Source: Rhodopseudomonas infernalis
GTDB taxonomy: Bacteria; Pseudomonadota; Alphaproteobacteria; Rhizobiales; Xanthobacteraceae
Length of the DNA stretch: 64,000 bases
Assembly: GCF_022271405.1 (NCBI RefSeq)
Contig: NZ_JAJNAL010000024.1
Coordinates: forward strand, 1-64,000
Direction of reading: 5' to 3'
The translations under genes were made by a program, and so were the position numbers. Under the pieces are notes generated by a model that saw only the letters and a program-made list of their open reading frames with translations, made no database searches and had not been told where the DNA came from. This document shows, one piece after another, positions 37,750-47,323 of the stretch. The number at the start of each line of letters is the position of its first letter. The first letter of the stretch is position 1.

Positions 37750-38460
37750 TCAACGCGCGGAAATGGTTTCGGAACTGCCGGGGATCGGCGTTGATCGGCG
37801 GCTGGCGTAAATGTTTGCGGCGTCCGGGATCGTGGTCCAGTCCGCGACGAAGCGGCAGCAGTCGTCGCCGCGCGCTCCGCATGTGGTTTCGGTCACCCGG
37901 GTATAGGGCGAGACCAGCGCCTGAAACAGCCGTTGAAATACGGAGGCGTGCCAGACGCAGACGTGGTGATCGGCATGTTCGCCGGCGCAGAGCGGGTTGT
38001 GGGCGATCTCGAACGTTACGGTCTTGCCGGTCTGCGCCGAGAACCGGCCCGACCCCGCGAACGTCCAGGCGTGGGCGGAGATCGCCTTGGTCAGCATCTT
38101 GGAGGCCAGCGACGCCGGCAGGAGTTTCAGCACCGCCTGCGCCAGCTTTGGAATCCGGTTGGCGAGGATGTAGTCACCGGTGCGCAGCCCGGCGTCGGCC
38201 AGGATCGCCGCCGCTTGCGGCGGCGGCAGCACCCTGCGGACTGCCTGGTGGATGGCGGCCACCGGGCGTTCGTCGACCATCGCGCTCGGCGGATGGGCGA
38301 GCCAGTCGCTCGCCGCAGCCTCGGCGAAGATCTCTGCGGCGGCCGGTTCGAGACCGGCCGCGTCGAGGGCGTGGATCAGTTGAATGACGGCATTGGGTCC
38401 GATCTCGGACACCGCCGCATGCAACTCCCCATTAGTGGCGGGTGAGCGAACCTGCGTCAT
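37750..38460 (-). CDS. bchJ: Bacteriochlorophyll 4-vinyl reductase family protein BchJ
   Basis: A 236-residue V4R-domain protein. BchJ is associated with reduction of the 8-vinyl group or delivery of protochlorophyllide intermediates; its direct catalytic role is debated. The V4R part holds [20 protein letters not shown] and [14 protein letters not shown], rich in Cys and His as in this family. ATG 38460 overlaps the end of bchE by 29 bases, indicating tight coupling; an upstream ATG at 38514 is possible but deeper within bchE. It lies between bchE and hemN, an arrangement typical of purple bacteria. Confidence 0.9.
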   Translation of the reverse strand: MTQVRSPATNGELHAAVSEIGPNAVIQLIHALDAAGLEPAAAEIFAEAAASDWLAHPPSAMVDERPVAAIHQAVRRVLPPPQAAAILADAGLRTGDYILANRIPKLAQAVLKLLPASLASKMLTKAISAHAWTFAGSGRFSAQTGKTVTFEIAHNPLCAGEHADHHVCVWHASVFQRLFQALVSPYTRVTETTCGARGDDCCRFVADWTTIPDAANIYASRRSTPIPGSSETISAR

Positions 38461-40135
38461 TTGCGCTGCCCACCATGCGGCTGGAAACGGTCTCTGCCAG
38501 AGTCTCTTTGGCAACTTCGCAGTTGGTCGGTTCCGTCATCTGCTCGGAGCCGCCGCCGCAAGCCGAGACGATGGCCATCTGCGATGCCGCCGATTTCCGC
38601 GAGCGGTCGGCATTGGCTTCCCAATCGGCCATCTGCGCGTGCGAGATCTTGCGCTTGTCGTCGAAATGGAAGTCGACTTTCTTCTTCGACTGCGGACCCC
38701 AATAACCGACGCGTCCGAGGTCGTAGAATTTTCGCTCGAAGCCGGCCTTCAGGAACGCCTTCAGACAACCCAGCAGGTAGCGCCGCCGGCGCCCCGATCC
38801 CGACCAGGGATAGGAGAAGAACGCCTTGTACATGTAGAACCGGCGATAATTGTTCATCACCCGGTCGAGCAACTCGGCGCGCTCCATCGCCGCCGGCTTC
38901 AGGATCGGCGTGACGAAGTTGTACTTGTCGAAGTCGAACACCTCGACCTTGTCGCTGAGTTCCTTGAACAACGGCGTGAACGGCCACGGCGTGTACATCG
39001 ACCAGTTGGCGAGGTCCGGCTTCCAGTCCATCGCCATGCGGTAGGTTTCTTCCAGCGTCTCGGGGGTCTCGGAGTCGAGGCCGACGATGAACTGGGCTTC
39101 GACGACGATGCCGGCTTCGCGCAGCAAGCGGATCGCCTTCTTGTTGTCGGAGATCTTGGTCTCTTTATTGAAGAGGTCGAGCTTGAGCTGCGCCGCGGCT
39201 TCGGTGCCGAGCGAGACGTGCATCAGGCCGGCTTCGTTGTAGAATTTCAGCAGCTGCTCGTCGCGCAGAATGTCGGTGACGCGGGTGTTGATGCCCCACT
39301 GCACCTTCTTGTTCAACCCGCGGGCGATCAGCTCTTCGCAGAACTGAATGAACTTCTTGCGGTTGATGGTGGGCTCTTCGTCGGCCAGGATGAAGAAGCC
39401 GACCTGATACTTGTTCACCAGCTCTTCGATCTCGTCGACCACCTTCTTGGGGTCGCGGACGCGGTAGTCGCGCCAGAACTTCCACTGCGAACAGAACGAA
39501 CAGGTGAACGGGCAGCCGCGCGCCATGTTGGGGATCGCGACCCGGGTGTTCATCGGGATGTACTTGTAGAGCGACCAGTCGAGGATGCTCCAGTCCGGGC
39601 TGATGGCGTCGAGATCCTTCACCGTCGGCGCGGCCTGCGTGGCGACGATCTTGCTCTCGCCGTTCAGACCGTCGGTGTAAGCGAGGCCCTTGATCGAGTC
39701 GCGGTTGGCGGGCCACTGGCCGGAATCGATCGCGCGTGCCAGATCGACGACGATCTCTTCGCCTTCGCCGCGCACGATCACGTCGACCCAGGGCGCCTCG
39801 CTCAGCACCTGCTGGTACATGAAGGTCGCGTGGACGCCGCCGAGCACGGTGACGATCTTGGGATTGACCTGCTTGGCGATCTTCAAGGCCTCTTCGGCCT
39901 TATAGATCGAGGGCGTGATCGAGGTCGTGCCGACCATGTCGGGATTGTAATCGGCAATGACCTTGGCGAGATTCTCGTCCGACGTATCCTCGGTCATCGC
40001 GTCGATGAACTTGAGGTCGGTAAATCCGTTGGCTTTCAGCGCGCCCGCCAGATAAGGGGCCCAGGCCGGCGGCCAATGGCCCGCGATTTCGGCGCCACCG
40101 GAATGATAATTCGGGTGAATGAGAAGGATGCGCAC
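38432..40135 (-). CDS. bchE: Anaerobic Mg-protoporphyrin IX monomethyl ester cyclase
   Basis: A 567-residue B12-binding-domain radical SAM protein that forms the fifth (E) ring of bacteriochlorophyll using water-derived oxygen. Residues 1-135 are the cobalamin-binding-like domain ([20 protein letters not shown], later [12 protein letters not shown]). The radical SAM cluster motif is [14 protein letters not shown] near residue 205 (Cys-x3-Cys-x2-Cys). [18 protein letters not shown] and [17 protein letters not shown] follow. The C-terminal tail is Ser/Ala-rich. The enzyme depends on anaerobiosis and on cobalamin, which the 60-63 kb operon helps supply. Two PpsR boxes and one FnrL box lie immediately upstream. 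Confidence 0.97.
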   Translation of the reverse strand: MRILLIHPNYHSGGAEIAGHWPPAWAPYLAGALKANGFTDLKFIDAMTEDTSDENLAKVIADYNPDMVGTTSITPSIYKAEEALKIAKQVNPKIVTVLGGVHATFMYQQVLSEAPWVDVIVRGEGEEIVVDLARAIDSGQWPANRDSIKGLAYTDGLNGESKIVATQAAPTVKDLDAISPDWSILDWSLYKYIPMNTRVAIPNMARGCPFTCSFCSQWKFWRDYRVRDPKKVVDEIEELVNKYQVGFFILADEEPTINRKKFIQFCEELIARGLNKKVQWGINTRVTDILRDEQLLKFYNEAGLMHVSLGTEAAAQLKLDLFNKETKISDNKKAIRLLREAGIVVEAQFIVGLDSETPETLEETYRMAMDWKPDLANWSMYTPWPFTPLFKELSDKVEVFDFDKYNFVTPILKPAAMERAELLDRVMNNYRRFYMYKAFFSYPWSGSGRRRRYLLGCLKAFLKAGFERKFYDLGRVGYWGPQSKKKVDFHFDDKRKISHAQMADWEANADRSRKSAASQMAIVSACGGGSEQMTEPTNCEVAKETLAETVSSRMVGSANDAGSLTRH

Positions 40136-40153
40136 TTACATTTCTCCCGTGAT

Positions 40154-40171
40154 TGTCAAGAACTGATGACA
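40154..40171 (-). promoter_or_regulatory. PpsR/CrtJ box 1 upstream of bchE
   Basis: TGTCA-N8-TGACA is a perfect match to the PpsR consensus (TGT-N12-ACA), 19 bases before the bchE start codon. PpsR represses photosynthesis genes under aerobic or high-light conditions. Confidence 0.78.
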
Positions 40172-40178
40172 CACGTAG

Positions 40179-40196
40179 TGTCAATGATTATTGACG
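40179..40196 (-). promoter_or_regulatory. PpsR/CrtJ box 2 upstream of bchE
   Basis: TGTCA-N8-TGACG is a PpsR-type box with one mismatch. It starts 25 bases from box 1, the tandem spacing often seen for this repressor. It overlaps the FnrL-type box at 40191-40204. Confidence 0.6.
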
Positions 40197-40204
40197 CAGA
40201 TCAA
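40191..40204 (-). promoter_or_regulatory. FnrL/FixK-type box upstream of bchE
   Basis: TTGACGCAGATCAA fits TTGA-N6-TCAA. It lies 56-69 bases before the bchE start, partly overlapping PpsR box 2, so oxygen-dependent activation and aerobic repression could compete here. It could also affect the same-strand gene upstream only if promoters overlap, which is unlikely because that gene ends at 40272. Confidence 0.72.
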
Positions 40205-40271
40205 ACAAAACGGTGCTTTGGTAGTTGGTCGGCCGCTTGGCCTCCCGCGGGCATGCGCCATCGCGGTGTGG

Positions 40272-40703
40272 TCAGGGCTTCGCGGTGAAGTTGCTGTCGT
40301 GTTGAAGTGCGTCGATCGCGTCGACGTTCAGGCAATACGTTTGATAGGCCGGCACCAGCGTGCCGGCGGCGATGTCGGCGTCGCATTCCTGTTTGTGCTC
40401 GCAGATCGCGCAGGTGCGCCGCAGATCGTTGAGCAGCATCGGGTCTTTTTCGGCGAGCGCGCAAATGCTGATGCGCAGCGCGTCGAGCAGGCAGGGCAAT
40501 TCTTTGGCGCTGCTGCCCTTGGACGCGAGCGCTCGCACCTCGTCCGGAGACAGCCCGAGATCTCTCACCATATTGGCCATCGCGCGTCCGAACGCTTGGA
40601 GCTCAGCCGGACTGCCGGTGATTTCTTCCCACTGCCGGACGATATCGGCGACGGCATCGATTGCGGGCGCGTTGTTGGACTTCAGATGGCCGGATGCAGT
40701 CAT
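40272..40703 (-). CDS. Cys-rich protein resembling DUF6455
   Basis: A 143-residue cytoplasmic protein. The N-terminal half is helical (AVADIVRQWEEITGSPAELQ) with LGLSPDEVRALASKG. The C-terminal half holds LNDLRRTCAICEHKQECDAD with three closely spaced Cys, and a further Cys in YQTYCLNVDAID, a plausible metal or cluster site; DUF6455-type proteins have such a module. ATG 40703 is preferred to one at 40772. The FixK-type box 40759-40772 lies 56 bases upstream. It precedes bchE on the same strand, but bchE has its own promoter signals. Confidence 0.72.
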   Translation of the reverse strand: MTASGHLKSNNAPAIDAVADIVRQWEEITGSPAELQAFGRAMANMVRDLGLSPDEVRALASKGSSAKELPCLLDALRISICALAEKDPMLLNDLRRTCAICEHKQECDADIAAGTLVPAYQTYCLNVDAIDALQHDSNFTAKP

Positions 40704-40758
40704 GGGTGCCTCCAACGCGACTGTTTTGCTGATATACTCAGCTCGGTTCTGTGTCCCA

Positions 40759-40772
40759 TTGCGCCAGATCAA
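40759..40772. promoter_or_regulatory. FixK/FNR-type box in a divergent gap
   Basis: TTGCGCCAGATCAA fits TTG[A/C]-N6-TCAA. It lies 56 bases upstream of the minus-strand Cys-rich gene (start 40703) and 164 bases upstream of the plus-strand phosphoesterase-kinase pair (start 40936). Either or both could be targets. Confidence 0.55.
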
Positions 40773-40935
40773 GGAGCGCGTCGGGCTTGCGATGGATCAG
40801 AGACAGGTGGGTGTGTTCGAATGGCTTCGGCCTGTCTTGATCGCGCCCCGACGCAGTGAGACGTGAGACTTCAGCCGTCGCACCGCCAACAAACGACGTC
40901 CGCTCGCAAAGCGGATCAGACATCGGGAGGTGAAC

Positions 40936-41676
40936 TTGCTGCTTGCGATTTTCGCCGACATTCACGCCAACAGGCAGGCCTTCACGACCTGCCTGGCTCA
41001 GGCCCGCGAGGCGGGCGCCGAGAAGATCGTCCTGCTCGGTGACTATGTCGGCTACGGCGCCGATCCCGACTGGGTCGTCAATACCGTGATCGAATTGGTT
41101 GGAGACGGTGCCCTGGCGGTGATGGGCAATCACGACAGTGCGGTCGGCAATCCCAAGGTGCAGATGAATGCCGAAGCCGAAGCGGCGATGGAGTGGACGC
41201 GCGGTCAGCTCGACGTCAACCAGCGCCGGTTTCTCGCCGACCTGCCGATGAAGCAGGAGGACAGCAATCTGCTGTTCGTCCATTCCGAGGCGGCGCGGCC
41301 TGAGGGCTGGATTTATGTCACCGACACGTCGGTCGCCTCGCGCAGCATGCAATCCGTCGCGGCCCATGTGACGTTCTGCGGCCACGTCCACAAGCCGGCA
41401 CTGTATTCGCTCTCCGTCACCGGCAAAATGACCACCTTCGTGCCGACTTCGGACGTTCCGGTGCACCTGCTGCCCGGTCGGCAATGGCTCGCCGTGCTGG
41501 GCTCAGTCGGCCAGCCGCGTGACGGCAACCCCGCTGCGGCCTATGCGCTGTACGACACGGCCAAGCACGAACTGACCTATTGCCGCGTGCCCTACGACGT
41601 CGAGGGTGCGGCGCGGCGGATCCGCGATAACGGCCTGCCGGTCTGGCTCGCCGAGCGGCTGCTCGTGGGGCGTTGA
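40936..41676 (+). CDS. Calcineurin-like metallophosphoesterase
   Basis: A 246-residue phosphoesterase. All metal motifs are present: Asp-Ile-His in IFADIHANRQAF, GDYVGYG, GNHDSAV, and GHVHKP near residue 155. TTG 40936 is chosen as start because GGGAGG sits 5 bases upstream; a GTG at 40930 would leave no space for it. The fold includes protein phosphatases, cAMP phosphodiesterases and Ap4A hydrolases; the substrate is not certain. The kinase gene starts 6 bases after its stop, so it may reverse that kinase's phosphorylations. Confidence 0.85.
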   Translation: MLLAIFADIHANRQAFTTCLAQAREAGAEKIVLLGDYVGYGADPDWVVNTVIELVGDGALAVMGNHDSAVGNPKVQMNAEAEAAMEWTRGQLDVNQRRFLADLPMKQEDSNLLFVHSEAARPEGWIYVTDTSVASRSMQSVAAHVTFCGHVHKPALYSLSVTGKMTTFVPTSDVPVHLLPGRQWLAVLGSVGQPRDGNPAAAYALYDTAKHELTYCRVPYDVEGAARRIRDNGLPVWLAERLLVGR

Positions 41677-41681
41677 AGACC

Positions 41682-43130
41682 ATGGATACACCCTCGTTCG
41701 AGCCCGGCAGCAGCGTCGACGGCTACATCATCGAGGGCGCGTTACATCGCGGCGGCATGGCGTCGTTGTTCGCCGTCCATCGTGACGACAATCCGATGCC
41801 GATGGTGATGAAGATTCCGCGGACCGGCGAGGGCGAGGACCCGGCCGCGATCGTCAGCTTCGAGATGGAGCAGATGCTGATGCCGCGGCTACACGGGCCG
41901 CACGTTCCGCAATTCGTTGCGCTCGCCGATTTCTCGACCCACCCCTACATCGTGATGGAGCGGATCGCCGGCGAGCCGCTGCTGGGGCGCTTGCCGGACC
42001 TTCCGCTGCCTTATGACGAGGCGATCGCGATCGCCGCAAAGATCGCCACCGCAGTGGCCGACCTGCATCGTCAGCACGTCATCCATCACGACATCAAGCC
42101 GAGCAACATCATGTTTCGTCCGAGCGGCGAGGCGGTGATGCTCGACATGGGGCTCGCCTGCAGCGATCAGCTTCCCGATTTGATGCAGGAGGAGTTTCGG
42201 CTGCCGTTCGGCACCGCGCCCTATATGGCGCCGGAGCGACTGCTCGGCGTGCGCAACGATCCGCGCAGCGATCTGTTCGGGCTCGGCGTGCTGTTGTACT
42301 TCTTCACCACCGGCATCCGTCCGTTCGGAGAAACCGAGACGATGTACGGCATGCGCCGGCGGCTGTGGCGAGATCCGGTGCCCCCGCGCAAATTGCGGCC
42401 GGACTATCCACCGTGGTTGCAGGAGGTTGTGCTGCGCTGTCTGGAAATCCAGCCGGAGTGGCGCTATCCGACCGCGGCGCAATTGGTGTTCGACCTCACG
42501 CATCCGAGCGAGGTCAAGCTCACCACGCGATCGGAGAAGCTGAAGCGCGATGCGCTGCGCACGGTGTTGCGTCGGCGCTTCAACAAGGAGCTGACGCAGC
42601 CACGTCGAGAGACACTCGCCGCGCATCTTGCCTCCGCGCCGATCGTCGCAGTCGCGATCGACCTCACTGACGGCTCGGTAGCACTGAACGACGAACTGCG
42701 GGTCACCGCCGGCCGCATTCTGGCGACGTTGCCCTCGGCGCGGCTCGCCTGCCTCAACGTGCTGAAGCTCGGGCGGATGACGATCGACCGGACGCTCGAC
42801 GAGCACGGCCACAACAAGCATGTCGATCGCCTGGTCGCGCTACGGCACTGGGCGGAGCCGCTCAAGCTCTCCGAGGATCGGCTGACCGCGCATGTGCTCG
42901 AAGCCGTCGATCCGGCCTCGGCCATTCTCGAATTCGCCCAGGCCAGCCGGGTCGATCACATCCTGATCGGTGCCCGCCGCAATTCGATGCTGCGCACCCT
43001 CGGCGGCAGCGTCTCGGCGAAAGTCGCAAGCGAAGCAGGCTGCACCGTCACCATCGTCCGCGACTCCGCGCTTCGGCAGACGCGTTCCGGCAAGCCTGCG
43101 AACGTGCAGGGCAGCCGTGACGAAATTTGA
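41682..43130 (+). CDS. Ser/Thr protein kinase fused to a UspA domain
   Basis: A 482-residue protein. Residues 10-275 are a Hanks-type kinase: GALHRGGMASLFAV (Gly loop), PMVMKIPR (ATP Lys), HHDIKPSN (catalytic Asp, Lys and Asn), and DMG in place of DFG with the metal-binding Asp kept. LPFGTAPYMAPERL is the activation/APE region. Residues 310-470 resemble a universal-stress-protein domain: it starts APIVAVAIDLTDG and ends DHILIGARRNSMLRTLGGSV with the ATP-type G-x-R-R-N-S signature. ATG 41682 is chosen; an in-frame TTG nine bases upstream overlaps the phosphoesterase stop. A stress or energy sensor coupled to phosphorylation is plausible. Confidence 0.88.
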   Translation: MDTPSFEPGSSVDGYIIEGALHRGGMASLFAVHRDDNPMPMVMKIPRTGEGEDPAAIVSFEMEQMLMPRLHGPHVPQFVALADFSTHPYIVMERIAGEPLLGRLPDLPLPYDEAIAIAAKIATAVADLHRQHVIHHDIKPSNIMFRPSGEAVMLDMGLACSDQLPDLMQEEFRLPFGTAPYMAPERLLGVRNDPRSDLFGLGVLLYFFTTGIRPFGETETMYGMRRRLWRDPVPPRKLRPDYPPWLQEVVLRCLEIQPEWRYPTAAQLVFDLTHPSEVKLTTRSEKLKRDALRTVLRRRFNKELTQPRRETLAAHLASAPIVAVAIDLTDGSVALNDELRVTAGRILATLPSARLACLNVLKLGRMTIDRTLDEHGHNKHVDRLVALRHWAEPLKLSEDRLTAHVLEAVDPASAILEFAQASRVDHILIGARRNSMLRTLGGSVSAKVASEAGCTVTIVRDSALRQTRSGKPANVQGSRDEI

Positions 43131-43168
43131 TCTTCTGATTTGATCGCCCGAAGCGAAAGCCTCACCCC

Positions 43169-43248
43169 GTCATTGCGAGCGAAGCGAAGCAATCGAGCGC
43201 CGAGCACGGCGCTGGAGGGCTTCGTCGCTTCGCTCCTTGCAATGACGG
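43169..43248. repeat. Family-B palindromic repeat, short copy
   Basis: GTCATTGCGAGCGAAGCGAAGCAA on the left (read 43169-43192) is mirrored by the right arm ending CTTGCAATGAC, with inner GCGCCGAG/CGGCGC hairpin. It matches the family at 26218-26336. It lies between the kinase gene and the tandem repeat. Confidence 0.85.
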
Positions 43249-43255
43249 CGTTGAA

Positions 43256-43325
43256 AGTCGGATCTTGGGAGTCGGATCTACGGAGTGGGATCTACGGAGT
43301 CGGATCAGACAGGTCGGGTCCGAGC
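43256..43325. repeat. 14-bp tandem repeat, about five degenerate copies
   Basis: Units start at 43256, 43270, 43284, 43298 and 43312. The consensus is AGTCGGATCTACGG; copies 2 and 3 differ by one base, copies 1, 4 and 5 are more diverged. It sits between a family-B palindrome and the 3' end of the BON-domain gene. Confidence 0.75.
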
Positions 43326-43336
43326 AGCGTCGATGA

Positions 43337-43987
43337 TCAGTTGATCATCAGCCGGTCGTCGACCGCGGCAACGCCTGGTGTCGACCAGGCGGCGTTTTGG
43401 ACGGCGCGACGCTCGTCCCAGGTATCGACGCGGCCTTCGAGTACCACCATGTTGCCGTTCGTCACCGTGACGCGGATGCCCTTCGAGGCGATCTCGGCGT
43501 GACGTTCGAGTGCGGACTCCAGGCAGGCTCTGATACACGCGTGATCGCCGAGCGGATTGTTGATGACGATGTTGTTGGTGACGCCGACAACGCCCACCAG
43601 CTTGCGGACGTCGTCCTCGGCGGCGGCGCGCTCGTAGTGCCAGTCGACCCTGCCGCTCAGCGTCAGCCAGCCGTCCTCGACCTGTACGTCGATCGAGCCC
43701 GCCGGAACCAATACGTTCCAGTCGAGAATATCGGCCGCGCGTTGCGCGATGCGGTCGTCTGCCGTCCGGGTGAAAGGGTAGCGAACCTCGATGTGCTCCG
43801 AGATCGCATGCACGCCTTTGACGCGACGCGTCGCCGCGATCGCCGCGAGCTTCTCGGCGTAGCTGATGACGTGACCGGTGAGGATCACGATGTCGCGCTC
43901 GACAGCGACATGGATGTGTCCGCTGTTGAAGCTGGGATCGAACTCGAACTCGTCAAGGATGTTTTGACGGAGCTGGGACTCAGACAT
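43337..43987 (-). CDS. Triple BON-domain protein
   Basis: A 216-residue protein without signal peptide, made of three BON repeats (about residues 8-72, 80-146 and 152-216). Each has the alpha-beta pattern with the Gly at the end of strand two (VILTGHVISYAEK, LTLSGRVDWHYER, VVLEGRVDTWDER). BON domains bind phospholipids or other proteins; cytoplasmic triple-BON proteins are often stress-induced. ATG 43987 follows AGAGGTCACTC. It is divergent from phosphoketolase, and the shared gap holds two FixK/FNR boxes. Confidence 0.88.
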   Translation of the reverse strand: MSESQLRQNILDEFEFDPSFNSGHIHVAVERDIVILTGHVISYAEKLAAIAATRRVKGVHAISEHIEVRYPFTRTADDRIAQRAADILDWNVLVPAGSIDVQVEDGWLTLSGRVDWHYERAAAEDDVRKLVGVVGVTNNIVINNPLGDHACIRACLESALERHAEIASKGIRVTVTNGNMVVLEGRVDTWDERRAVQNAAWSTPGVAAVDDRLMIN

Positions 43988-44051
43988 GAGTGACCTCTGA
44001 AGTTCCGCTGCGCGAACGCGCGGCATCTTCCGTGGTTGAAGGTCAAACACA

Positions 44052-44065
44052 TTGATCCCAATCAA
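44052..44065. promoter_or_regulatory. FixK/FNR-type box, perfect palindrome
   Basis: TTGATCCCAATCAA has TTGAT and ATCAA arms, a full match to the FNR/FixK consensus. It lies 64 bases upstream of the BON gene start and about 250 bases before phosphoketolase. Confidence 0.75.
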
Positions 44066-44083
44066 CCAGATGCGGCGTGACGG

Positions 44084-44097
44084 TTGATCTGCGTCAA
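44084..44097. promoter_or_regulatory. Second FixK/FNR-type box in the same gap
   Basis: TTGATCTGCGTCAA (one mismatch from the palindromic consensus). It starts 32 bases from the first box, within the divergent promoter region of the BON and phosphoketolase genes. Confidence 0.62.
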
Positions 44098-44314
44098 ACA
44101 CTGTCATCATGGTTTCATCGCCGTAATCTCAACAATCCAGTGACCGACCATCTCCGGTATGGTCCGGGCCTTGCACTGCGTCCCGTTCGCATGCGGCAAT
44201 GTCAGGACAGACTGACACTTGCCGCCGCGGAGTCGGACGCGGCAGACCGGATCAGCCGAAGGTCGGCGGCGCTCACGTGCGCCGACGATGTTGAATGCAG
44301 AAGCGGAGAGATCG

Positions 44315-46669
44315 ATGACGGCCGTGTTGTCCAATGAACTGATGCAGAAGATGGACGCCTATTGGCGTGCCGCGAACTACTTGTCCGTCGGGCAGATCTA
44401 TCTGCAGGACAACCCGCTGCTGCAGGAGCCGCTCCGGCTCGAGCACCTCAAGCCGCGGCTGCTCGGCCATTGGGGTACGACACCGGGGCTGAACCTGCTC
44501 TACGTGCATCTCAACCGGATCATCACCGCTTACAATCTCAATATGATCTACATCATCGGTCCCGGTCATGGCGGCCCCGGGCTGGTGGCGAATTCCTATC
44601 TCGAAGGATCCTACTCCGAGCGCTATCCGGCGATCGAGCGGAACACCAACGGCCTGCAGCGGCTGTTCCGGCAGTTCTCCTGGCCGGGCGGCGTGCCGAG
44701 CCATGTGTCGCCGGAGACGCCCGGCTCGATCCATGAAGGCGGCGAGCTCGGTTACTCGCTGGCGCATGCGTATGGCGCGGCGTTCGACAATCCCGAACTG
44801 ATCGTCGCCTGCGTCATCGGCGACGGTGAGGCCGAAACCGGCGCGCTGGCGACGAGCTGGCACTCCAACAAATTTCTCAATCCGGCCCGCGACGGCGCGG
44901 TGCTGCCGATCCTGCATCTCAACGGGTTCAAGATCGCCAATCCCACGGTGCTGGCACGGATCAGCCGTCAGGAACTGACCGAATTGATGCGCGGCTACGG
45001 CTACGAGCCGATCGTCGTCGAGGGTGACGACCCGGCGATCGTGCATCACGCGCTCGCTGCGGCCTTGGAAAAGGCGCTGACCGATATCCGGGCGATCCAG
45101 GCGGCAGCGCGGCATGAAGGTGTCACGGTGCGGCCGCGCTGGCCGATGATCGTCATGCGGACGCCGAAGGGCTGGACAGGGCCGAAGCAGGTCGACGGCA
45201 AACCGATGGAAGGCACCTGGCGAGCCCATCAGGTGCCGATCGCCGATTTCAAGAATCCCGAACACATCAAGCTGCTGGAAGACTGGCTGCGCAGCTACCG
45301 GCCCGACGAACTGTTCGATGCGAACGGCCGCTTCCGCGACGACCTCGCGGCGCTGGCGCCGACCGGCCATCGCCGGATGAGCGCCAATCCGCACGCCAAT
45401 GGCGGCGAACTGCTGCAGCCGCTGTCGCTGCCGGACTTCCGCGACTACGCGGTGGCGCTGCCTGCGCCTGGTGCCGTCAAGGCCGAGGCCACCCGCGTGC
45501 TCGGCAGCTATCTCCGCGACGTGATGCGCGACAACCTCGAGGCCCAGAACTTCCGTCTGTTCGGCCCCGACGAGACCGCCTCCAATCGCCTCGATGGCGT
45601 GCTCGAGGTCACCGACAAGGAGTGGATGGCGGACATCGAGAGCGTCGATGTCGCGCTCGGCCCCGACGGCCGGGTGATGGAGGTGCTGAGCGAGCATCTG
45701 TGCCAGGGCTGGCTCGAAGGCTATCTGCTGACCGGCCGTCACGGCCTGTTCTCGTGCTACGAGGCCTTCATCCACATCATCGATTCGATGTTCAACCAGC
45801 ACGCCAAATGGCTGAAGGCGTGCGCGGCAATCCCGTGGCGGCGGCCGATCGCCTCGCTGAACTATCTACTGACGTCGCATGTCTGGCGCCAGGATCACAA
45901 CGGCTTCTCGCATCAGGACCCCGGTTTCATCGATCATGTCCTGAACAAGAAGGCGAGCGTCGTCCGCGTCTATCTGCCGCCGGACGCCAATACGCTGCTG
46001 TCGGTGGCGGATCACTGCCTGCGTAGCCGCAACTATGTCAACGTCATCGTGGCGGGCAAGCAGCCGGAATGGCAGTGGCTCGAGATGGACGACGCGGTCC
46101 GCCACTGCTCGGCGGGCGCCGGGGTGTGGGAATGGGCCAGCAACGATGACGGCGATCCCGACGTGGTGATGGCCTGCGCCGGCGACGTGCCGACCGTCGA
46201 GACGCTGGCGGCCGTCACGCTGCTGCGCGACTACGTGCCGGACATCCGGATTCGCGTCGTCAACGTCGTCGACCTGACGGTGCTGCAGCCGAGCTCCGAG
46301 CATCCGCACGGCTTCGACGATCGCCGTTTCGACGAGATGTTCACCACCGACAAGCCGGTGATCTTCGCCTTCCACGGCTATCCATGGCTGATCCACCGGC
46401 TGACCTATCGCCGGCGCAATCACTTCAACATCCATGTCCGCGGCTACAAGGAGGAGGGGAGTACCACTACACCGTTCGACATGGTGGTGCTGAACGATCT
46501 GGACCGTTACCGCCTGGCGCTGGATGCGATCCGGCGGATTCCGCGTCTGGCCGGTGAAGTCGAGGCCGCGACGGCGCGGTACTGGTCGACCATGCAGCGG
46601 CACAAGCTGTACATCGCCGAGCATGGCGACGATCTGCCGGAAGTCCGCGATTGGCGCTGGCCCAGCTGA
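44315..46669 (+). CDS. xfp: Phosphoketolase (xylulose 5-phosphate/fructose 6-phosphate)
   Basis: A 784-residue thiamin-diphosphate enzyme that splits xylulose 5-P or fructose 6-P with phosphate to give acetyl phosphate and a triose or tetrose phosphate. The ThDP/Mg motif is [19 protein letters not shown] near residue 165. [20 protein letters not shown] lies near residue 80 and [11 protein letters not shown] near residue 530. Length matches the family (about 790). ATG 44315 follows GGAGAGATCG; upstream in-frame codons would add unrelated residues. Low-oxygen control is suggested by the two FixK-type boxes, which fits a role in fermentative or photoheterotrophic carbon flow. Confidence 0.96.
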   Translation: MTAVLSNELMQKMDAYWRAANYLSVGQIYLQDNPLLQEPLRLEHLKPRLLGHWGTTPGLNLLYVHLNRIITAYNLNMIYIIGPGHGGPGLVANSYLEGSYSERYPAIERNTNGLQRLFRQFSWPGGVPSHVSPETPGSIHEGGELGYSLAHAYGAAFDNPELIVACVIGDGEAETGALATSWHSNKFLNPARDGAVLPILHLNGFKIANPTVLARISRQELTELMRGYGYEPIVVEGDDPAIVHHALAAALEKALTDIRAIQAAARHEGVTVRPRWPMIVMRTPKGWTGPKQVDGKPMEGTWRAHQVPIADFKNPEHIKLLEDWLRSYRPDELFDANGRFRDDLAALAPTGHRRMSANPHANGGELLQPLSLPDFRDYAVALPAPGAVKAEATRVLGSYLRDVMRDNLEAQNFRLFGPDETASNRLDGVLEVTDKEWMADIESVDVALGPDGRVMEVLSEHLCQGWLEGYLLTGRHGLFSCYEAFIHIIDSMFNQHAKWLKACAAIPWRRPIASLNYLLTSHVWRQDHNGFSHQDPGFIDHVLNKKASVVRVYLPPDANTLLSVADHCLRSRNYVNVIVAGKQPEWQWLEMDDAVRHCSAGAGVWEWASNDDGDPDVVMACAGDVPTVETLAAVTLLRDYVPDIRIRVVNVVDLTVLQPSSEHPHGFDDRRFDEMFTTDKPVIFAFHGYPWLIHRLTYRRRNHFNIHVRGYKEEGSTTTPFDMVVLNDLDRYRLALDAIRRIPRLAGEVEAATARYWSTMQRHKLYIAEHGDDLPEVRDWRWPS

Positions 46670-46825
46670 GCCGCATCGGTTGAATTGTCGCCGCGCCGAT
46701 AAGGCGTGGTCAACCACGGAATAATGCGCACGGCCCGGCGTCCCCGGCGCCGTGCTGAATTAACGGTCGCTTCCCCGGCCGCGCGCTAATCCTGCATCCG
46801 CAACCTCACTGAAAGGAGCGGGCCG

Positions 46826-47323
46826 ATGCCGACGCGCGACGAAAATACCGGGCCGCCGGAAACCGCCGGCGACCGGCTGCTCGGATTGCTGAACCTGCTG
46901 GTGGTGGATGACGACCCGGTTCAGCGGATGCTGATCGCCGGCGCCGCCGAGAAGGCCGGCTTTGCCACCACCCCTGCGGCCTCCTGTGCCGAAGGCATCG
47001 CGCTGATCCGTGAGCGTCCGTTCGACTGCATCACGCTCGATCTGAAGCTCGACGATGGCGACGGCGCCGATGTGATGCGCGCCATGGCGGACGCGCAATA
47101 TGCCGGGCCGCTGATCGTGATCAGCGGCATGAATTCCGAGCGTCGCCGCGGTTCCCGGGCGCTCGCCAAGTCGCTCGGCATGGATCTGCTGCAGAGCTTC
47201 CCCAAACCGATCGATCTCGCGGCGCTGCGCATCTCGCTCGCCAATCTGCGCAGCAACGTCGCCGGTCTGCCCATCGTCCATTCCTGGGGCGAGGTCTGCG
47301 GTCCGCGCTTCGAGCGCAACTAA
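46826..47323 (+). CDS. Stand-alone response-regulator receiver
   Basis: A 165-residue protein with one receiver domain (about residues 20-145). The acidic pocket is VVDDDP, the phosphorylation Asp lies in FDCITLDLKLDDGDG, the Thr/Ser switch in LIVISGM and the Lys in SFPKPIDLA. It lacks an output domain. GGAGCGGGCCG precedes ATG 46826. Its VVDDDPVQ and KPIDLA segments resemble those in the receiver-EAL protein at 49085, suggesting a duplicated pair. Confidence 0.88.
   Translation: MPTRDENTGPPETAGDRLLGLLNLLVVDDDPVQRMLIAGAAEKAGFATTPAASCAEGIALIRERPFDCITLDLKLDDGDGADVMRAMADAQYAGPLIVISGMNSERRRGSRALAKSLGMDLLQSFPKPIDLAALRISLANLRSNVAGLPIVHSWGEVCGPRFERN

Noticed and set aside
38384-40288. Long plus-strand frame opposite bchE and bchJ
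   Set aside because: BchE has intact cluster motifs on the minus strand; the plus frame is a composition effect.
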